39,974 bases of DNA. Origin: Actinomycetes bacterium (lineage in GTDB: Bacteria > Actinomycetota > Actinomycetes > Nanopelagicales > Nanopelagicaceae). The stretch lies in assembly GCA_023252155.1 (NCBI GenBank), contig JAHEXJ010000011.1:1-39974 (forward strand), read 5' to 3'. Position numbers and translations under genes: made by a program. Position 1 is the first letter of the stretch. Each line of letters starts with the position of its first letter. Below are positions 24,879 to 33,155 of this stretch, in pieces. The notes below the pieces were generated by a model. That model was given only the letters and a program-made list of their open reading frames with translations. It did not search any database and had not been told where the DNA came from.

Positions 24879-26849
24879 TTACTCGCGCTCGCGCACTCGT
24901 ACAGACACTTGGAGCGGGGTTCCGGGGAATCCGAATTCCTCACGGAGGCGGCGCTCGATAAAGCGACGGTAGGAACTTTCCAGAAAACCGGTAGTAAATA
25001 TGACAAAGCGCGGCGGAGCGATTCCCGCCTGGGTGGCGTACAAAATTTTGGGCTGTTTTCCGCCGCGCACAGGGGGTGGTGTTGCTGCAATGAGTGTGCC
25101 TAAGAATGAATTCAGGCGGCTTGTGGGAATTCGTTTTTCCCAACTTGTTAGCGCGGTTCGCAGAGCCGGGGCCAATCGATCCCTGTGCCAACCGGTTTTC
25201 GCTGCGAGATTGACCCTTTGCGCCCATTCCACGACATCAAGGTGGCGATCGATTTCGCGATCAAGGGAGATCTGGCGATCCTCATCCACGAGATCCCATT
25301 TGTTCATGACGATAATGAGAGCCTTTCCGGCCTCCTCCACCATCGTGATGATGCGAAGGTCCTGTTCCGAAATTGGCGTGGAAGCGTCAAGCACAACAAC
25401 GGCAACTTCGGCCCGTTCCAACGCCATCTGAGTTCTCAACGTCGCGTAATAATCCGTTCCGCTGGACTGATTTGCTCGTTTGCGAATGCCCGCAGTGTCG
25501 ATAAAGCGCCAGATCGACCCGCCAAGTTCGATCAGCTCATCCACGGGATCGCGAGTTGTACCAGCTACGTCATCAACCAAAGCGCGGGTTGTGCCAGCCA
25601 GGATATTTAAAAGACTCGACTTTCCGACATTGGGGCGCCCGATCAAAGCGACACGTCGATAGCCGTCCTGGCTCTGGGCAGCGCCAACTTCGGGCAGGAG
25701 TTTCACGATCTTGTCTAGCAAATCTCCACTTGAGCGGCCGTGAAGAGCCGATACAAACTGGGGCTCCCCTAAACCCAAGTTCCACAATGCATGCGCTTGG
25801 GTTTCCTCCACCGGGCTATCGACCTTGTTGGCAATGAGAATGATCGGTTTTTTCATCTTCCGAAGTTCGCGAACCAAAATGTCATCTTCGTCGAGGGCGC
25901 CAACTTGAGAATCGATCACGAGGGCCAGAACGTCGGCCTCCTCCATCGCAAGTTCGGCGATCCCGCTTACTCCAACTGAGATTCCATCTGGCTTTGCTTC
26001 CCAGCCGCCAGTGTCCATAACCATGAACTCTCGCCCGTTCCATTCGCATTCATAGGTGACGCGATCGCGCGTGACTCCCGGCGTATCTTCGACGATTGCC
26101 TCGCGGCGACCTAGAAATCGATTAACGAGGGTTGATTTACCGACGTTTGGCCGTCCGAGAAGGGCGACTATCGGCAATCCGAGGAGCCTTCGCTCTTTAA
26201 GGAGTTCCCAGACGCGCTGGGCAGTCTCGTGCAGACTCAATTCGGTGGAATCGATGGTGATCGCATCGGCAGCAACCATCAGAGGAGAAGTCGTTCGAGT
26301 TGAATCGAGGTGATCTCGCTGTGCCAACGATTGCCCAACGGCCTCAGTCGAAAGGACGTCGGACGGAGATTCGAGTTCCTTTTCACGGCGCAGAGCGCGC
26401 GCATCTAGGTCAGCGGTAAGAAATATCTTCAACGCTGCATCGGGCGCCACCACGGTTCCGATATCGCGACCTTCGACCACAATGCCCCGCTCGGCCCTAG
26501 AAATAATCTTCTGTTGCAGTTCAAGTAGTTGAGCGCGAACGGCCGGATATGCGCTTACCTGACTTACCTGATCGGTGACTTCCTGAGATCGAATTGCCTC
26601 AGTGATGTCGACATCAGCGCAAAAAAGTTTCGGGGATTGCGGGTTGGGAGTGAATGTCAGGGCGAACTTCTGGAGGGCTTCCACAATTTCGAGAGGCTCG
26701 GTTAACTTCTCACGCTGTGCCAGCCAGGTGGCTCCACGGTAAAGAGCGCCGGTATCTAGATAATCCCATTTAGCCCTTGTGGCTACAGCCCTAGATGTGC
26801 TGGATTTACCTGCTCCACTTGGGCCATCTACCGCTACAACAATGCCCAT
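24879..26849 (-). CDS. cmk-der: Bifunctional cytidylate kinase / GTPase Der
   Basis: One 656-residue chain joins two enzymes. Residues 1 to about 222 are CMP kinase, with P-loop [10 protein letters not shown] (about 8-17), [12 protein letters not shown] and [10 protein letters not shown]. From about 225 it is Der (EngA), a ribosome-assembly GTPase: first G domain with GRPNVGKST (about 229-237), DTPG and NKVDS; second with GRPNVGKSS (about 402-410), DVAGTTRD and MNKWD; then a KH-like domain from about 560. Cmk supplies CDP; Der acts in 50S maturation. The fusion is known from other actinobacteria. ATG 26849 is favoured by a -10 box seven bases upstream and by homology; a GTG 11 codons earlier adds an unconserved stretch. 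Confidence 0.95.
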   Translation of the reverse strand: MGIVVAVDGPSGAGKSSTSRAVATRAKWDYLDTGALYRGATWLAQREKLTEPLEIVEALQKFALTFTPNPQSPKLFCADVDITEAIRSQEVTDQVSQVSAYPAVRAQLLELQQKIISRAERGIVVEGRDIGTVVAPDAALKIFLTADLDARALRREKELESPSDVLSTEAVGQSLAQRDHLDSTRTTSPLMVAADAITIDSTELSLHETAQRVWELLKERRLLGLPIVALLGRPNVGKSTLVNRFLGRREAIVEDTPGVTRDRVTYECEWNGREFMVMDTGGWEAKPDGISVGVSGIAELAMEEADVLALVIDSQVGALDEDDILVRELRKMKKPIILIANKVDSPVEETQAHALWNLGLGEPQFVSALHGRSSGDLLDKIVKLLPEVGAAQSQDGYRRVALIGRPNVGKSSLLNILAGTTRALVDDVAGTTRDPVDELIELGGSIWRFIDTAGIRKRANQSSGTDYYATLRTQMALERAEVAVVVLDASTPISEQDLRIITMVEEAGKALIIVMNKWDLVDEDRQISLDREIDRHLDVVEWAQRVNLAAKTGWHRDRLAPALRTALTSWEKRIPTSRLNSFLGTLIAATPPPVRGGKQPKILYATQAGIAPPRFVIFTTGFLESSYRRFIERRLREEFGFPGTPLQVSVRVRERE

Positions 26850-26856
26850 GCGGGTG

Positions 26857-26862
26857 AGTCTA
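26857..26862 (-). promoter_or_regulatory. -10 box of cmk-der (leaderless pattern)
   Basis: TAGACT on the minus strand, then seven bases and ATG 26849. No Shine-Dalgarno sequence. If real, cmk-der has its own promoter separate from aroH-tyrA. Confidence 0.5.
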
Positions 26863-26906
26863 GTCGCTGCGGCGCGCGGCACTTCTCCACACGGTTCTAT
26901 TTAAGA

Positions 26907-26921
26907 CAGTCGAAGCGACTG
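26907..26921 (-). terminator. Short hairpin after tyrA
   Basis: CAGTCG and CGACTG flank a three-base loop, a perfect six-pair hairpin nine bases past the tyrA stop. On the minus strand it is followed by TCTTAAAT, only weakly U-rich, so it may be a poor terminator or just a structured 3' end. It fits a break between tyrA and cmk-der. Confidence 0.4.
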
Positions 26922-26930
26922 AATGATCAC

Positions 26931-27977
26931 TCAACGAGTTGGGTGCACATTCCAACCTTTAAGCGCCAAATGTTCGGCTAGTCGAGTTGCATCATCTTTT
27001 GAAAGGGCCAAAGTAACCAAACCGGTGAACTGACCTGGTGAATGCTCGATCGAGAGATCTTCAATATTGACTGTGATCTCTGCACATTCTTGAAAGAGGG
27101 CGGCAAGTTGACCTGGCTTGTCCTCAAGGACGATCGGAACAAAGGTGTAATCGCGTGCACGGCCGCCATGCTTGCCAGGAATTCTCCCCCGACCCGCTCG
27201 TCCTTCTTCAATGAAAGTCTCGACAGCGCGGTCATCGTCGAAATTGGCGATGAGATGGTCAAGATCCTGACTTAAATTCTCTAAGAGCGGGCGTATCTCC
27301 TCTCGGTTCATAGAGATGATTTCTCTCCAAAGTGCAGGGTCAGAAGCAGCAATCCGGGTGGTGTCTTTGACCCCCTGTCCGGCTAAGGCTAGCCACGCCT
27401 CTGGTCCACCGTGGAGTTGCTTGGCAATCAAGGACGCGCCAATTTGAGGCAGATGAGAAATCAGGGCCACGGCGGAATCGTGCTCTTTCGCCGTCATCTT
27501 TACCGGAGTAGCTCCAAGCAATTCGATCAACTCGATAACTAAGGAGATGACATCCAGATCGCAGCTCGGGCTTGGAGTGTAAATCCAAGGTCTACCTTCA
27601 AATAGATCCGAACGAGCAGCTTCGGGGCCGCCGACTTCACGTCCAGCCATCGGATGGGTCCCACAGAAGCGGCTCGCAAGCCCGGAAATGTTCTCAACTT
27701 CACCTAAAGGCTTAGTTTTTACACTTCCTACGTCTATAAAGGCCGACTTTGGATATAAAGAAAACTGATGAGCGATGACTGGAGCTAGGTGGGATGTCGG
27801 CAGGGCAAGTACAACTAGGTCTACCTCCCCCACATCGGCACTTCCAACCAGATCTTGAGCAAGGGCTGCCCGCTCATTATCTGAATCTGCCATCTGAACA
27901 GGGATTCCCTTTGTCGCTAATGCAAGGGCAATTGAGGTCCCAATAAGGCCAGAACCAATGATTCGAACACCTCTCAT
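26931..27977 (-). CDS. tyrA: Prephenate dehydrogenase with ACT domain
   Basis: TyrA oxidatively decarboxylates prephenate to 4-hydroxyphenylpyruvate in tyrosine synthesis. The 348-residue protein has an N-terminal NAD(P) fold (RIIGSGLIGTSIALAL, about 4-19), the GTHPMAGREVGGPEAA catalytic block (about 100-125) and the LISHLPQ segment with its conserved His. The C-terminal ACT domain (VPIVLEDKPGQLAALF, EDLSIEHSPGQF) probably binds tyrosine for feedback. It starts inside the aroH stop (ATGA), so the two steps after chorismate are translationally coupled. Confidence 0.94.
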   Translation of the reverse strand: MRGVRIIGSGLIGTSIALALATKGIPVQMADSDNERAALAQDLVGSADVGEVDLVVLALPTSHLAPVIAHQFSLYPKSAFIDVGSVKTKPLGEVENISGLASRFCGTHPMAGREVGGPEAARSDLFEGRPWIYTPSPSCDLDVISLVIELIELLGATPVKMTAKEHDSAVALISHLPQIGASLIAKQLHGGPEAWLALAGQGVKDTTRIAASDPALWREIISMNREEIRPLLENLSQDLDHLIANFDDDRAVETFIEEGRAGRGRIPGKHGGRARDYTFVPIVLEDKPGQLAALFQECAEITVNIEDLSIEHSPGQFTGLVTLALSKDDATRLAEHLALKGWNVHPTR

Positions 27978-28336
27978 TGGGCTAAATCGCGCCGAAGAGC
28001 CACGGCTCCCTTGAGGTAAATATGGGAAATCTCATCGCTTGCTCGGGAGGTATTGCAATGAAGCATCACTCGAATCACTCGAGAAAGGGAGCCCGGAACG
28101 TTAATCTCAGAGGCGCAAATGAGAGGGACTGCTCCAAAGCCAATCTCTCGGGCGGCCGCGGCTGGAAAGTCAGCATTGAGATCGGGAGTTGCGGTAAAAA
28201 TCACCGAGATGACATCTTCGGCGTCTAGCTCATTTGCCAAGAGAATAGCTCCCAATAACTCCTTCACACCGGCATGAATTTCTGCAACGCCGTTTGCCTC
28301 TACCTGGATCGCCCCTCGAATTGCTCGAACACTCAT
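27974..28336 (-). CDS. aroH: Chorismate mutase, AroH type
   Basis: A 120-residue monofunctional chorismate mutase of the B. subtilis AroH fold, which turns chorismate into prephenate. Seen: RAIRGAIQVEAN (about 4-15, active-site Arg), ELLGAILLANEL, FTATPDLNADFPAAAAREIG (about 48-67) and RVIRVMLHCNT with active-site Arg and Cys. A Tyr in the C-terminal IYLKGAVALR matches the family. ATG 28336 has a -10 box six bases upstream. Feeds directly into tyrA. The spacer before it holds five palindromic repeats that could regulate aroH-tyrA. Confidence 0.93.
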   Translation of the reverse strand: MSVRAIRGAIQVEANGVAEIHAGVKELLGAILLANELDAEDVISVIFTATPDLNADFPAAAAREIGFGAVPLICASEINVPGSLSRVIRVMLHCNTSRASDEISHIYLKGAVALRRDLAQ

Positions 28337-28342
28337 AGCCGA

Positions 28343-28348
28343 AGATTA
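28343..28348 (-). promoter_or_regulatory. -10 box of aroH-tyrA (leaderless pattern)
   Basis: TAATCT on the minus strand, then six bases and ATG 28336. There is no TTGACA-like -35; at that distance lies GGCGCC, part of the imperfect palindrome GCGC-TTTTG-GCGC at 28358-28370. Absence of a -35 suggests that an activator may be needed, possibly through the repeats farther upstream. Confidence 0.5.
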
Positions 28349-28406
28349 CATTGGAACGCGCTTTTGGCGCCTAAGTAAAAGGGTGTTTCTCTTTATACAT
28401 TTATAC

Positions 28407-28619
28407 AGATATATCGATTTAACCATTCACATATTTGCGTACTTTCCACTCCTGAAGTTGAGAAAGCTTACGGCCGATAATGTCGATAAATCGTTATTGG
28501 CTCCCAAAATATGCGGGAATTAGGAATGAAATGTCGATAAATCGCTACTTCTTGATTCTCATAAAATCGATATATCAATAAACCAGTAATAAGCAGGAAT
28601 TGTTAAAGTCGGTATATCG
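28407..28619. repeat. Five copies of a TCGATAWATCG palindrome in an AT-rich spacer
   Basis: The aroH-rluB spacer (28337-28619) holds no convincing gene and is visibly AT-rich. It carries five imperfect copies of an 11-base palindrome: AGATATATCGA at 28407-28417, TCGATAAATCG at 28483-28493 and again at 28534-28544, TCGATATATCA at 28567-28577 and TCGGTATATCG at 28609-28619. Centres are 76, 51, 33 and 42 bases apart, close to whole helical turns for most. Copies two and three share a longer match (ATGTCGATAAATCG then TA). GCGGGAATT (28513) and GCAGGAATT (28593) precede copies three and five, hinting at a decayed tandem repeat. This looks like an array of regulator sites upstream of aroH. Confidence 0.7.
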
Positions 28620-29333
28620 TTAAAGATCTAAAGCCTTACGTAGATTTATCAATTCAACTTCATTGAGGTCTCGCCATCTGCCCTCAAGGACATCGCCCAA
28701 AAGGATCGGACCAAACCGAGTTCGTATCAGCCTTAGTACGTCGACGCCGACTGCTTCCATAAGGCGGCGGATAATGTGATAGCGGCCTTCATGAATCGTC
28801 ACTTCAATCCAGGTAGGAGATAGAGATTTAAAGTCCAATACTCGACCCAGACCATCTTCTAGTTCAATCCCCTTAAGAAGAGAGCTCTCGGCATTTCGGG
28901 GAAGATCTCCCGCATATTCAATCAGGTAAGTCTTCTCCAATCCGTATGAAGGATGGGTTGCCCGGAAGGTCATTTCTCCATCGTTGGTTAGGAGAATTAA
29001 CCCTTCACTCTCCTTGTCTAGTCGCCCTACGTGAAAGAGGCGCTCAGTTCGGAGGGAAATAAAGTCCGAAAGTGAGGGCCTTCCTTCGGGGTCATACATG
29101 GTAGACACCACGCCTCGAGGCTTATGAAGTGCAAGATAAGTCTTAGTCAAACTCGCTGTAATGGTCTCACCATCCACCATTACATGAGACTTTTCTGGGT
29201 CTACTTTGGTGCCTAGTCCACGGATTGTCTGCCCATCCACACTCACTCGACCTTCGTGAATGAGTTCATCGGCGCCACGGCGGCTAGTTATTCCGGCGTC
29301 AGCAATAATCTTATTTAGGCGAGTGAGGGCCAT
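28620..29333 (-). CDS. rluB: 23S rRNA pseudouridine synthase, RluB/RsuA family
   Basis: This 237-residue enzyme converts a uridine in 23S rRNA helix 89-90 to pseudouridine. An N-terminal S4 domain (RLNKIIADAGITSRRGADEL, about 4-23) is followed by the RsuA/RluB catalytic domain with GRLDKESEGLILLTND (about 101-116, catalytic Asp). The C-terminus has EGRYHIIRRLMEAVG. It follows scpB after 79 bases, the normal scpA-scpB-rluB order. No clear ribosome binding site or leaderless -10 precedes ATG 29333, so the exact start is less sure. Confidence 0.93.
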   Translation of the reverse strand: MALTRLNKIIADAGITSRRGADELIHEGRVSVDGQTIRGLGTKVDPEKSHVMVDGETITASLTKTYLALHKPRGVVSTMYDPEGRPSLSDFISLRTERLFHVGRLDKESEGLILLTNDGEMTFRATHPSYGLEKTYLIEYAGDLPRNAESSLLKGIELEDGLGRVLDFKSLSPTWIEVTIHEGRYHIIRRLMEAVGVDVLRLIRTRFGPILLGDVLEGRWRDLNEVELINLRKALDL

Positions 29334-29412
29334 ATTGGGCGGTTTCCAATCCGAACGTGGCGTCCCTAAAGAGGGTTAATGGCCTACTGTACTGCCCGCG
29401 GAAGGATCCGGA

Positions 29413-29964
29413 TTAATCGGTTAATGCCCCCAATATTTCATCAAGCCGATCCAAATCGGGTAGATACGGAGCCAATGCCGGCAGATCCCCCAGGGAATTT
29501 AGACCCAGTCGCTCCAAGAAATAGGTCGTCGTGCGATAAAGAATCGCGCCAGTCTCTTGCTCCAAGCCAAACTCTTCGACAAGTCCACGCGTAACCAGCG
29601 TCTTCATGACGGCTTCGACATTCACTCCCCTGATAGCGGAGACCCGAGCTCGAGATACGGGCTGGCGGTAAGCAATGACGGCAAGCGTTTCTAGCGCTGC
29701 TTGAGTGAGCCTGGACTGTTGCCCATCAAGGACGAAACGTTCGACCGCGGCTGAGTATTCGGGGCGACTGTAGAAACGCCATCCTCCGCTGATGTGTCGA
29801 AGCTCAAATCCGTGGTTGGAGGAATTTTCGACGATGGCGGCAAGTGCTTTCTCGACATCTTCAAGGGAGCGATCTAGGACTTTGGCCAAAACTTCCTCGG
29901 CCACTGGTTCATCAACCACCATGAGAATGGCTTCGATAGAACGCTCAAGTTCAAGGTCAGACAT
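29413..29964 (-). CDS. scpB: Segregation and condensation protein B
   Basis: ScpB is the kite subunit of the SMC-ScpAB condensin. The 183-residue protein has two winged-helix domains: ELERSIEAILMVVDEPV (about 4-20) and LTQAALETLAVIAYRQPVSR (about 84-103), with the signature IRGVNVEAVMKTL. Start ATG 29964 has GGAGGG just upstream and overlaps the scpA stop by eight bases. The smc gene is not in the window. Confidence 0.94.
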   Translation of the reverse strand: MSDLELERSIEAILMVVDEPVAEEVLAKVLDRSLEDVEKALAAIVENSSNHGFELRHISGGWRFYSRPEYSAAVERFVLDGQQSRLTQAALETLAVIAYRQPVSRARVSAIRGVNVEAVMKTLVTRGLVEEFGLEQETGAILYRTTTYFLERLGLNSLGDLPALAPYLPDLDRLDEILGALTD

Positions 29965-30859
29965 TTAAACCCTCCTCTGTCTCATCTGTATCCACAATGA
30001 CGGGGATATCGAACTCATATCCAGCTTCAATCTCTCCTGAATCCGGGCCGACCCAACTGATTTGAAGTTCTCCGAGAGAAACTACTTGATCGAACCTAAG
30101 GGCACCTTGCCTGTAGAGATCCAAAAGGGCAAGAAACCTCGCAACGACAACCAATGTGCTTTCGGCTTCGGCCACGAGATGGCGAAAACTCATGCTCCGA
30201 GAGCGCCTGAGGGCATCGACCACCCAGCGCGACTCTTCGGCCACGCTTACAAGGGGCAGGTGGAGGTGCTCCATAGCAACCGTGGGCGTGACTTTTGGCG
30301 CGAGAACGCGTTCGGCAATGGCTGCGAATCGCGATGCGCCAACACCGATCAGAACCTCCGGCAAGAGCGATGAAAGATGAGAATCCAAGGCCACCACGCG
30401 AGGAAATACCTTGTCTTGGAGGGTAATGCGATCATTAAAGGTCGCAGCGATTTCCTTGAAGGCGCGATATTGAAGCAATCGGGCGAAGAGAAGATCGCGC
30501 GCTTCCAAAAGCGCCAAGTCGGTCTCGTCCTCGACTTCCCCGCTAGGAAGCAGGCGTGCGGCTTTAAGGTCTAAAAGTGTTGCCGCGACAACCAGGAACT
30601 CGGTGGCCTGATCAAGGCGCCATCCCTCTCCTGAGACCTCCAAAGCACGGATGAAGGAGATGAATTCATCTGTCACTTCGCTGAGTGCAACCTCAGTGAT
30701 ATCCATCCTGTGTTTGGAGATGAGTTGGAGAAGAAGATCAAAGGGTCCATCGAAATTATCTAAGTGGACAGCGAATCCTGGCGTGATTTCGGTGTTGATA
30801 TCACTTGATGCTGTTTCCACCTGCGAACGGTACTTCACATTTGCCGGCAATTCTTGCAC
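29957..30859 (-). CDS. scpA: Segregation and condensation protein A
   Basis: ScpA is the kleisin that bridges SMC heads. The 300-residue protein has the kleisin N-terminus (VHLDNFDGPFDLLLQLI, about 31-47, then ITEVALSEVTDEF) and a C-terminal winged helix (LVVVARFLALLDLYRQGAL). About 30 residues precede the conserved part; GTG 30859 is the first start, GTG 30838 an alternative. A -10 candidate TAAGGT is at 30893-30898 on the minus strand. It is divergent from parA with a 61-base spacer. Confidence 0.93.
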   Translation of the reverse strand: MQELPANVKYRSQVETASSDINTEITPGFAVHLDNFDGPFDLLLQLISKHRMDITEVALSEVTDEFISFIRALEVSGEGWRLDQATEFLVVAATLLDLKAARLLPSGEVEDETDLALLEARDLLFARLLQYRAFKEIAATFNDRITLQDKVFPRVVALDSHLSSLLPEVLIGVGASRFAAIAERVLAPKVTPTVAMEHLHLPLVSVAEESRWVVDALRRSRSMSFRHLVAEAESTLVVVARFLALLDLYRQGALRFDQVVSLGELQISWVGPDSGEIEAGYEFDIPVIVDTDETEEGLNV

Positions 30860-30883
30860 TTGCTTATGCGTTGCCCCTCTGCG

Positions 30884-30889
30884 TAGAGT
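30884..30889 (+). promoter_or_regulatory. Probable -10 box of parA
   Basis: TAGAGT, with AGAGAGG (30907-30913 region) eight bases before the TTG start at 30921 acting as ribosome binding site. No good -35 is visible at 17 bases. It shares the spacer with the scpA promoter on the other strand. Confidence 0.35.
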
Positions 30890-30920
30890 CCGACCTTAAA
30901 GCAACAGAGAGGTTTCTCGA

Positions 30921-31805
30921 TTGAGCGTTAAATCGACATTTGATGATGATGTGGCTACCACGTCAACCCTGCTCAAGAAGACCCCAAAGAATTGGCCCGT
31001 GCCGGCACCGATAAAAGAACACGGCCATGCCAAGATCATTCCGATCGTGAACCAGAAGGGCGGCGTCGGCAAAACGACGACCACGATCAACCTGGGCGCA
31101 AGTCTTGCCGAATATGGTCGTCGCGTTCTCCTCGTTGATTTCGACCCACAAGGGGCGCTCTCAGTTGGCCTTGGAGTCAATGCCCACGAACTCAAACTGC
31201 AAGAGACCGTTTACCAAGTTCTCATGGATCCACACTCTGACATTGATCGAGTCATTCTCAAGACATCAATTCCCGGAATGGATCTCCTCCCTGCGAATAA
31301 GGAACTAGCAACGGCTGAAGTAACCCTGGTCAACGAGATGGGACGAGAGAACTTCTTGAAACGCACCCTGGCGACCGTGAAGGACTACTACGACGTGATC
31401 TTGATTGATTGTCAGCCAACCCTTGGGCTCTTAACCCTTAACGCCCTAACGGCGGCAGATGGCGTGATCGTGCCATTGCAATGCGAGTTCTTTGCCCTTC
31501 GTGGCTTTGCTCAACTCCAAGAGAACTTGGAAAAGGTAAGGATCAACCTCAACCCTTCGCTGAAGTTGATTGGAATTTTGGCAACCATGTACGACAAAAA
31601 GACCCTCCATAGCCGCGAAGTTCTGGAACGAATACTTCAGGCTTTCCCGGAGAGTGTCTTTGAAACGGTTATTGCCCAGACAGTCCGTTTTCCCGAGACG
31701 ACAGTCGCCGGCGAACCGATTAACACCTACGCTTCCAACTCTGGAGGCGCCGCTTCATATCGACGTTTCGCACGAGAACTAATTGCCCGAGGAGGATTGC
31801 GATGA
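30921..31805 (+). CDS. Orphan ParA family ATPase (Rv1708/PldP-like)
   Basis: A 294-residue ParA/Soj ATPase with the deviant Walker A NQKGGVGKTTTT (about 44-55), VDFDPQGALS (Walker A') and IDCQPTLGLLTLNAL (Walker B). An N-terminal extension of about 35 residues (PAPIKEHGHAKII) resembles Rv1708. It is not next to parB or the origin, but divergent from scpAB, like Rv1708 and the orphan ParA-like PldP of C. glutamicum, which affects division-site placement. Start is TTG 30921 with AGAGAGG eight bases upstream. It overlaps the next gene by four bases. Confidence 0.9.
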   Translation: MSVKSTFDDDVATTSTLLKKTPKNWPVPAPIKEHGHAKIIPIVNQKGGVGKTTTTINLGASLAEYGRRVLLVDFDPQGALSVGLGVNAHELKLQETVYQVLMDPHSDIDRVILKTSIPGMDLLPANKELATAEVTLVNEMGRENFLKRTLATVKDYYDVILIDCQPTLGLLTLNALTAADGVIVPLQCEFFALRGFAQLQENLEKVRINLNPSLKLIGILATMYDKKTLHSREVLERILQAFPESVFETVIAQTVRFPETTVAGEPINTYASNSGGAASYRRFARELIARGGLR

Positions 31806-32215
31806 GCCGCAGAGCAAGTTTGCCAGGAGCCGATGAACTATTTCGGTCAACTACGCCCGCACTGACCGCCGTCCGGGACACCCCTCCCGTGGTTGATCCA
31901 TCTTCAATAATCCATAACCCCACGGCCCCCGTTGCCAAACCTCAGGGCAAAGGTGTGCGGACGACTCCTCGCCGCCGCGTGAGCAATCTCGATCGCTCGC
32001 CATCTGGCCGCGAGTCTCACGCTGAGAAGATTACGGTCTACCTCTCCCCTGAAGAACTCTTCGACTTGGATCAAGCGAGATTGTTGTTGCGCGGCGATCT
32101 TGGACTCGCAGCAGATCGTGGACGCATCGTTCGAGAATCAATCGCAGTGCTTATCGCAGATCTTGAATCCAAAGGCGAGCAGAGCATTCTGGCGAGACGT
32201 CTTCGCGGTCAGTAA
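31802..32215 (+). CDS. Ribbon-helix-helix-like protein, putative ParA partner
   Basis: This 137-residue protein starts in the parA stop (ATGA). Residues 1 to about 75 are Pro/Ser/Thr/Arg-rich and probably disordered, with a basic patch TPRRRVSN. From about 76, KITVYLSPEELFDLDQARLL followed by GRIVRESIAVLIADLE has the beta strand, helix, helix pattern of CopG/MetJ-type DNA-binding domains. Small RHH proteins such as ParG often partner ParA, so it may be the DNA-binding or stimulatory partner; that is inference. The stop is six bases from the convergent xerD stop. Confidence 0.7.
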   Translation: MSRRASLPGADELFRSTTPALTAVRDTPPVVDPSSIIHNPTAPVAKPQGKGVRTTPRRRVSNLDRSPSGRESHAEKITVYLSPEELFDLDQARLLLRGDLGLAADRGRIVRESIAVLIADLESKGEQSILARRLRGQ

Positions 32216-32220
32216 GAAAT

Positions 32221-33138
32221 TCAGCGGGCTCGAGGGTGAGCCAAACTATAGGTCTCTCTGACTTTATCGATCGTTATCAAAGTATAAATTTGGGTCGTGG
32301 TAACAGTTGCATGTCCAAGCAATTCCTGAACCACCCGTATATCAGCCCCGCCATCTAATAAATGCGTCGCGTATGAATGGCGAAATACGTGCGGAGAAAC
32401 CTTGCCGCTAACTCCGGCCGCCTTTGCCGCATTCAAAACAAATTGCCAGGCGGACTGCCTGCTAAGACGCGTCCCTCTTTGATTGAGGAATACAGCAGAA
32501 GTCGATTTAGATGAGTTCTTTGCAAGATTTGGTCGAACCCTAACTAGGTAATCCTGAAGGGCGGCGTTTGCAAAACTACCCAGCGGAACAATGCGATCTT
32601 TGCCGCCTTTTCCTCGCAGCTTGATCGTCTGGACTTCAAAACCTTCACTGGCCATTTGGAGAAGATCAGCCATCTCTAGATTTACTATTTCACTGACTCT
32701 GGCCCCGGTTCCGTAAAGCAATTCGAGCAGGGCACGATCCCTAATTGTTACGGGTTCGCCTTCGCGATAAGCGGCCTCGATCATCGAAATGATCTCAGAG
32801 ACTGTCAGTGCTTTTGGAAGACGCCGGATCTGCTTTGATTTTTCTAGGTCCGTCAAGGGGTCGGCAAAACCTTTTTCGGTCGATAGATAACGAAAGAACG
32901 TTCGAAGGCCAGAAAGGATCCGGTTGACACTCGACTGACTCAAATTCTCCTGGCGAAGCCAATTTTGGAATTTCTGCATCTCCTTAGGCGATACGTCCTT
33001 CAACGCCAAGGAATTCATCTCAAGAAATTTCCCAAAGCGAGACAAGTCCCTGCCGTAAGCAGAGATGGAGTTCTCGGCAAGTCCTCGTTCTACCCTCAAA
33101 TGATCAAGGAAATTGCGAGCCTCTTGCGCAAACTCCAT
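32221..33138 (-). CDS. xerD: Site-specific tyrosine recombinase XerD
   Basis: XerD resolves chromosome dimers at dif with XerC. The 305-residue protein has the SAM-like N-domain (FLDHLRVERGLAENSISAY, about 10-28) and the catalytic domain with Arg in YGTGARVSEI, Lys in LRGKGGKDR, HVFRHSYATHLLDGG (His-x2-Arg) and GHATVTTTQIYT with the nucleophile Tyr. By length and its place between ald and scpA/parA it is XerD, not an integrase. ATG 33138 is preferred; TTG 33147 would add three residues. It follows ald after 17 bases. Confidence 0.92.
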   Translation of the reverse strand: MEFAQEARNFLDHLRVERGLAENSISAYGRDLSRFGKFLEMNSLALKDVSPKEMQKFQNWLRQENLSQSSVNRILSGLRTFFRYLSTEKGFADPLTDLEKSKQIRRLPKALTVSEIISMIEAAYREGEPVTIRDRALLELLYGTGARVSEIVNLEMADLLQMASEGFEVQTIKLRGKGGKDRIVPLGSFANAALQDYLVRVRPNLAKNSSKSTSAVFLNQRGTRLSRQSAWQFVLNAAKAAGVSGKVSPHVFRHSYATHLLDGGADIRVVQELLGHATVTTTQIYTLITIDKVRETYSLAHPRAR

Positions 33139-33155
33139 CTCTGTCAATTAAAGCT

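Noticed and set aside
28469-28497. dif-like site: GCCGATAATGT recalls the XerC arm of actinobacterial dif
   Set aside because: The expected XerD arm (TTATGTCAAGT-like) six bases further is not there; the match is explained by the palindrome array.
28337-28619. CRISPR array
   Set aside because: Repeats are 11-17 bases, palindromic, unevenly spaced and in variable form, with no cas genes.
30860-30920. parS site near the ParA gene
   Set aside because: No TGTTTCACGTGAAACA-like sequence occurs in the spacer or the parA flanks; the ParA is an orphan type.
32221-33138. Phage or integron integrase
   Set aside because: Length, motifs and chromosomal context are those of housekeeping XerD; no attachment repeats or phage genes nearby.
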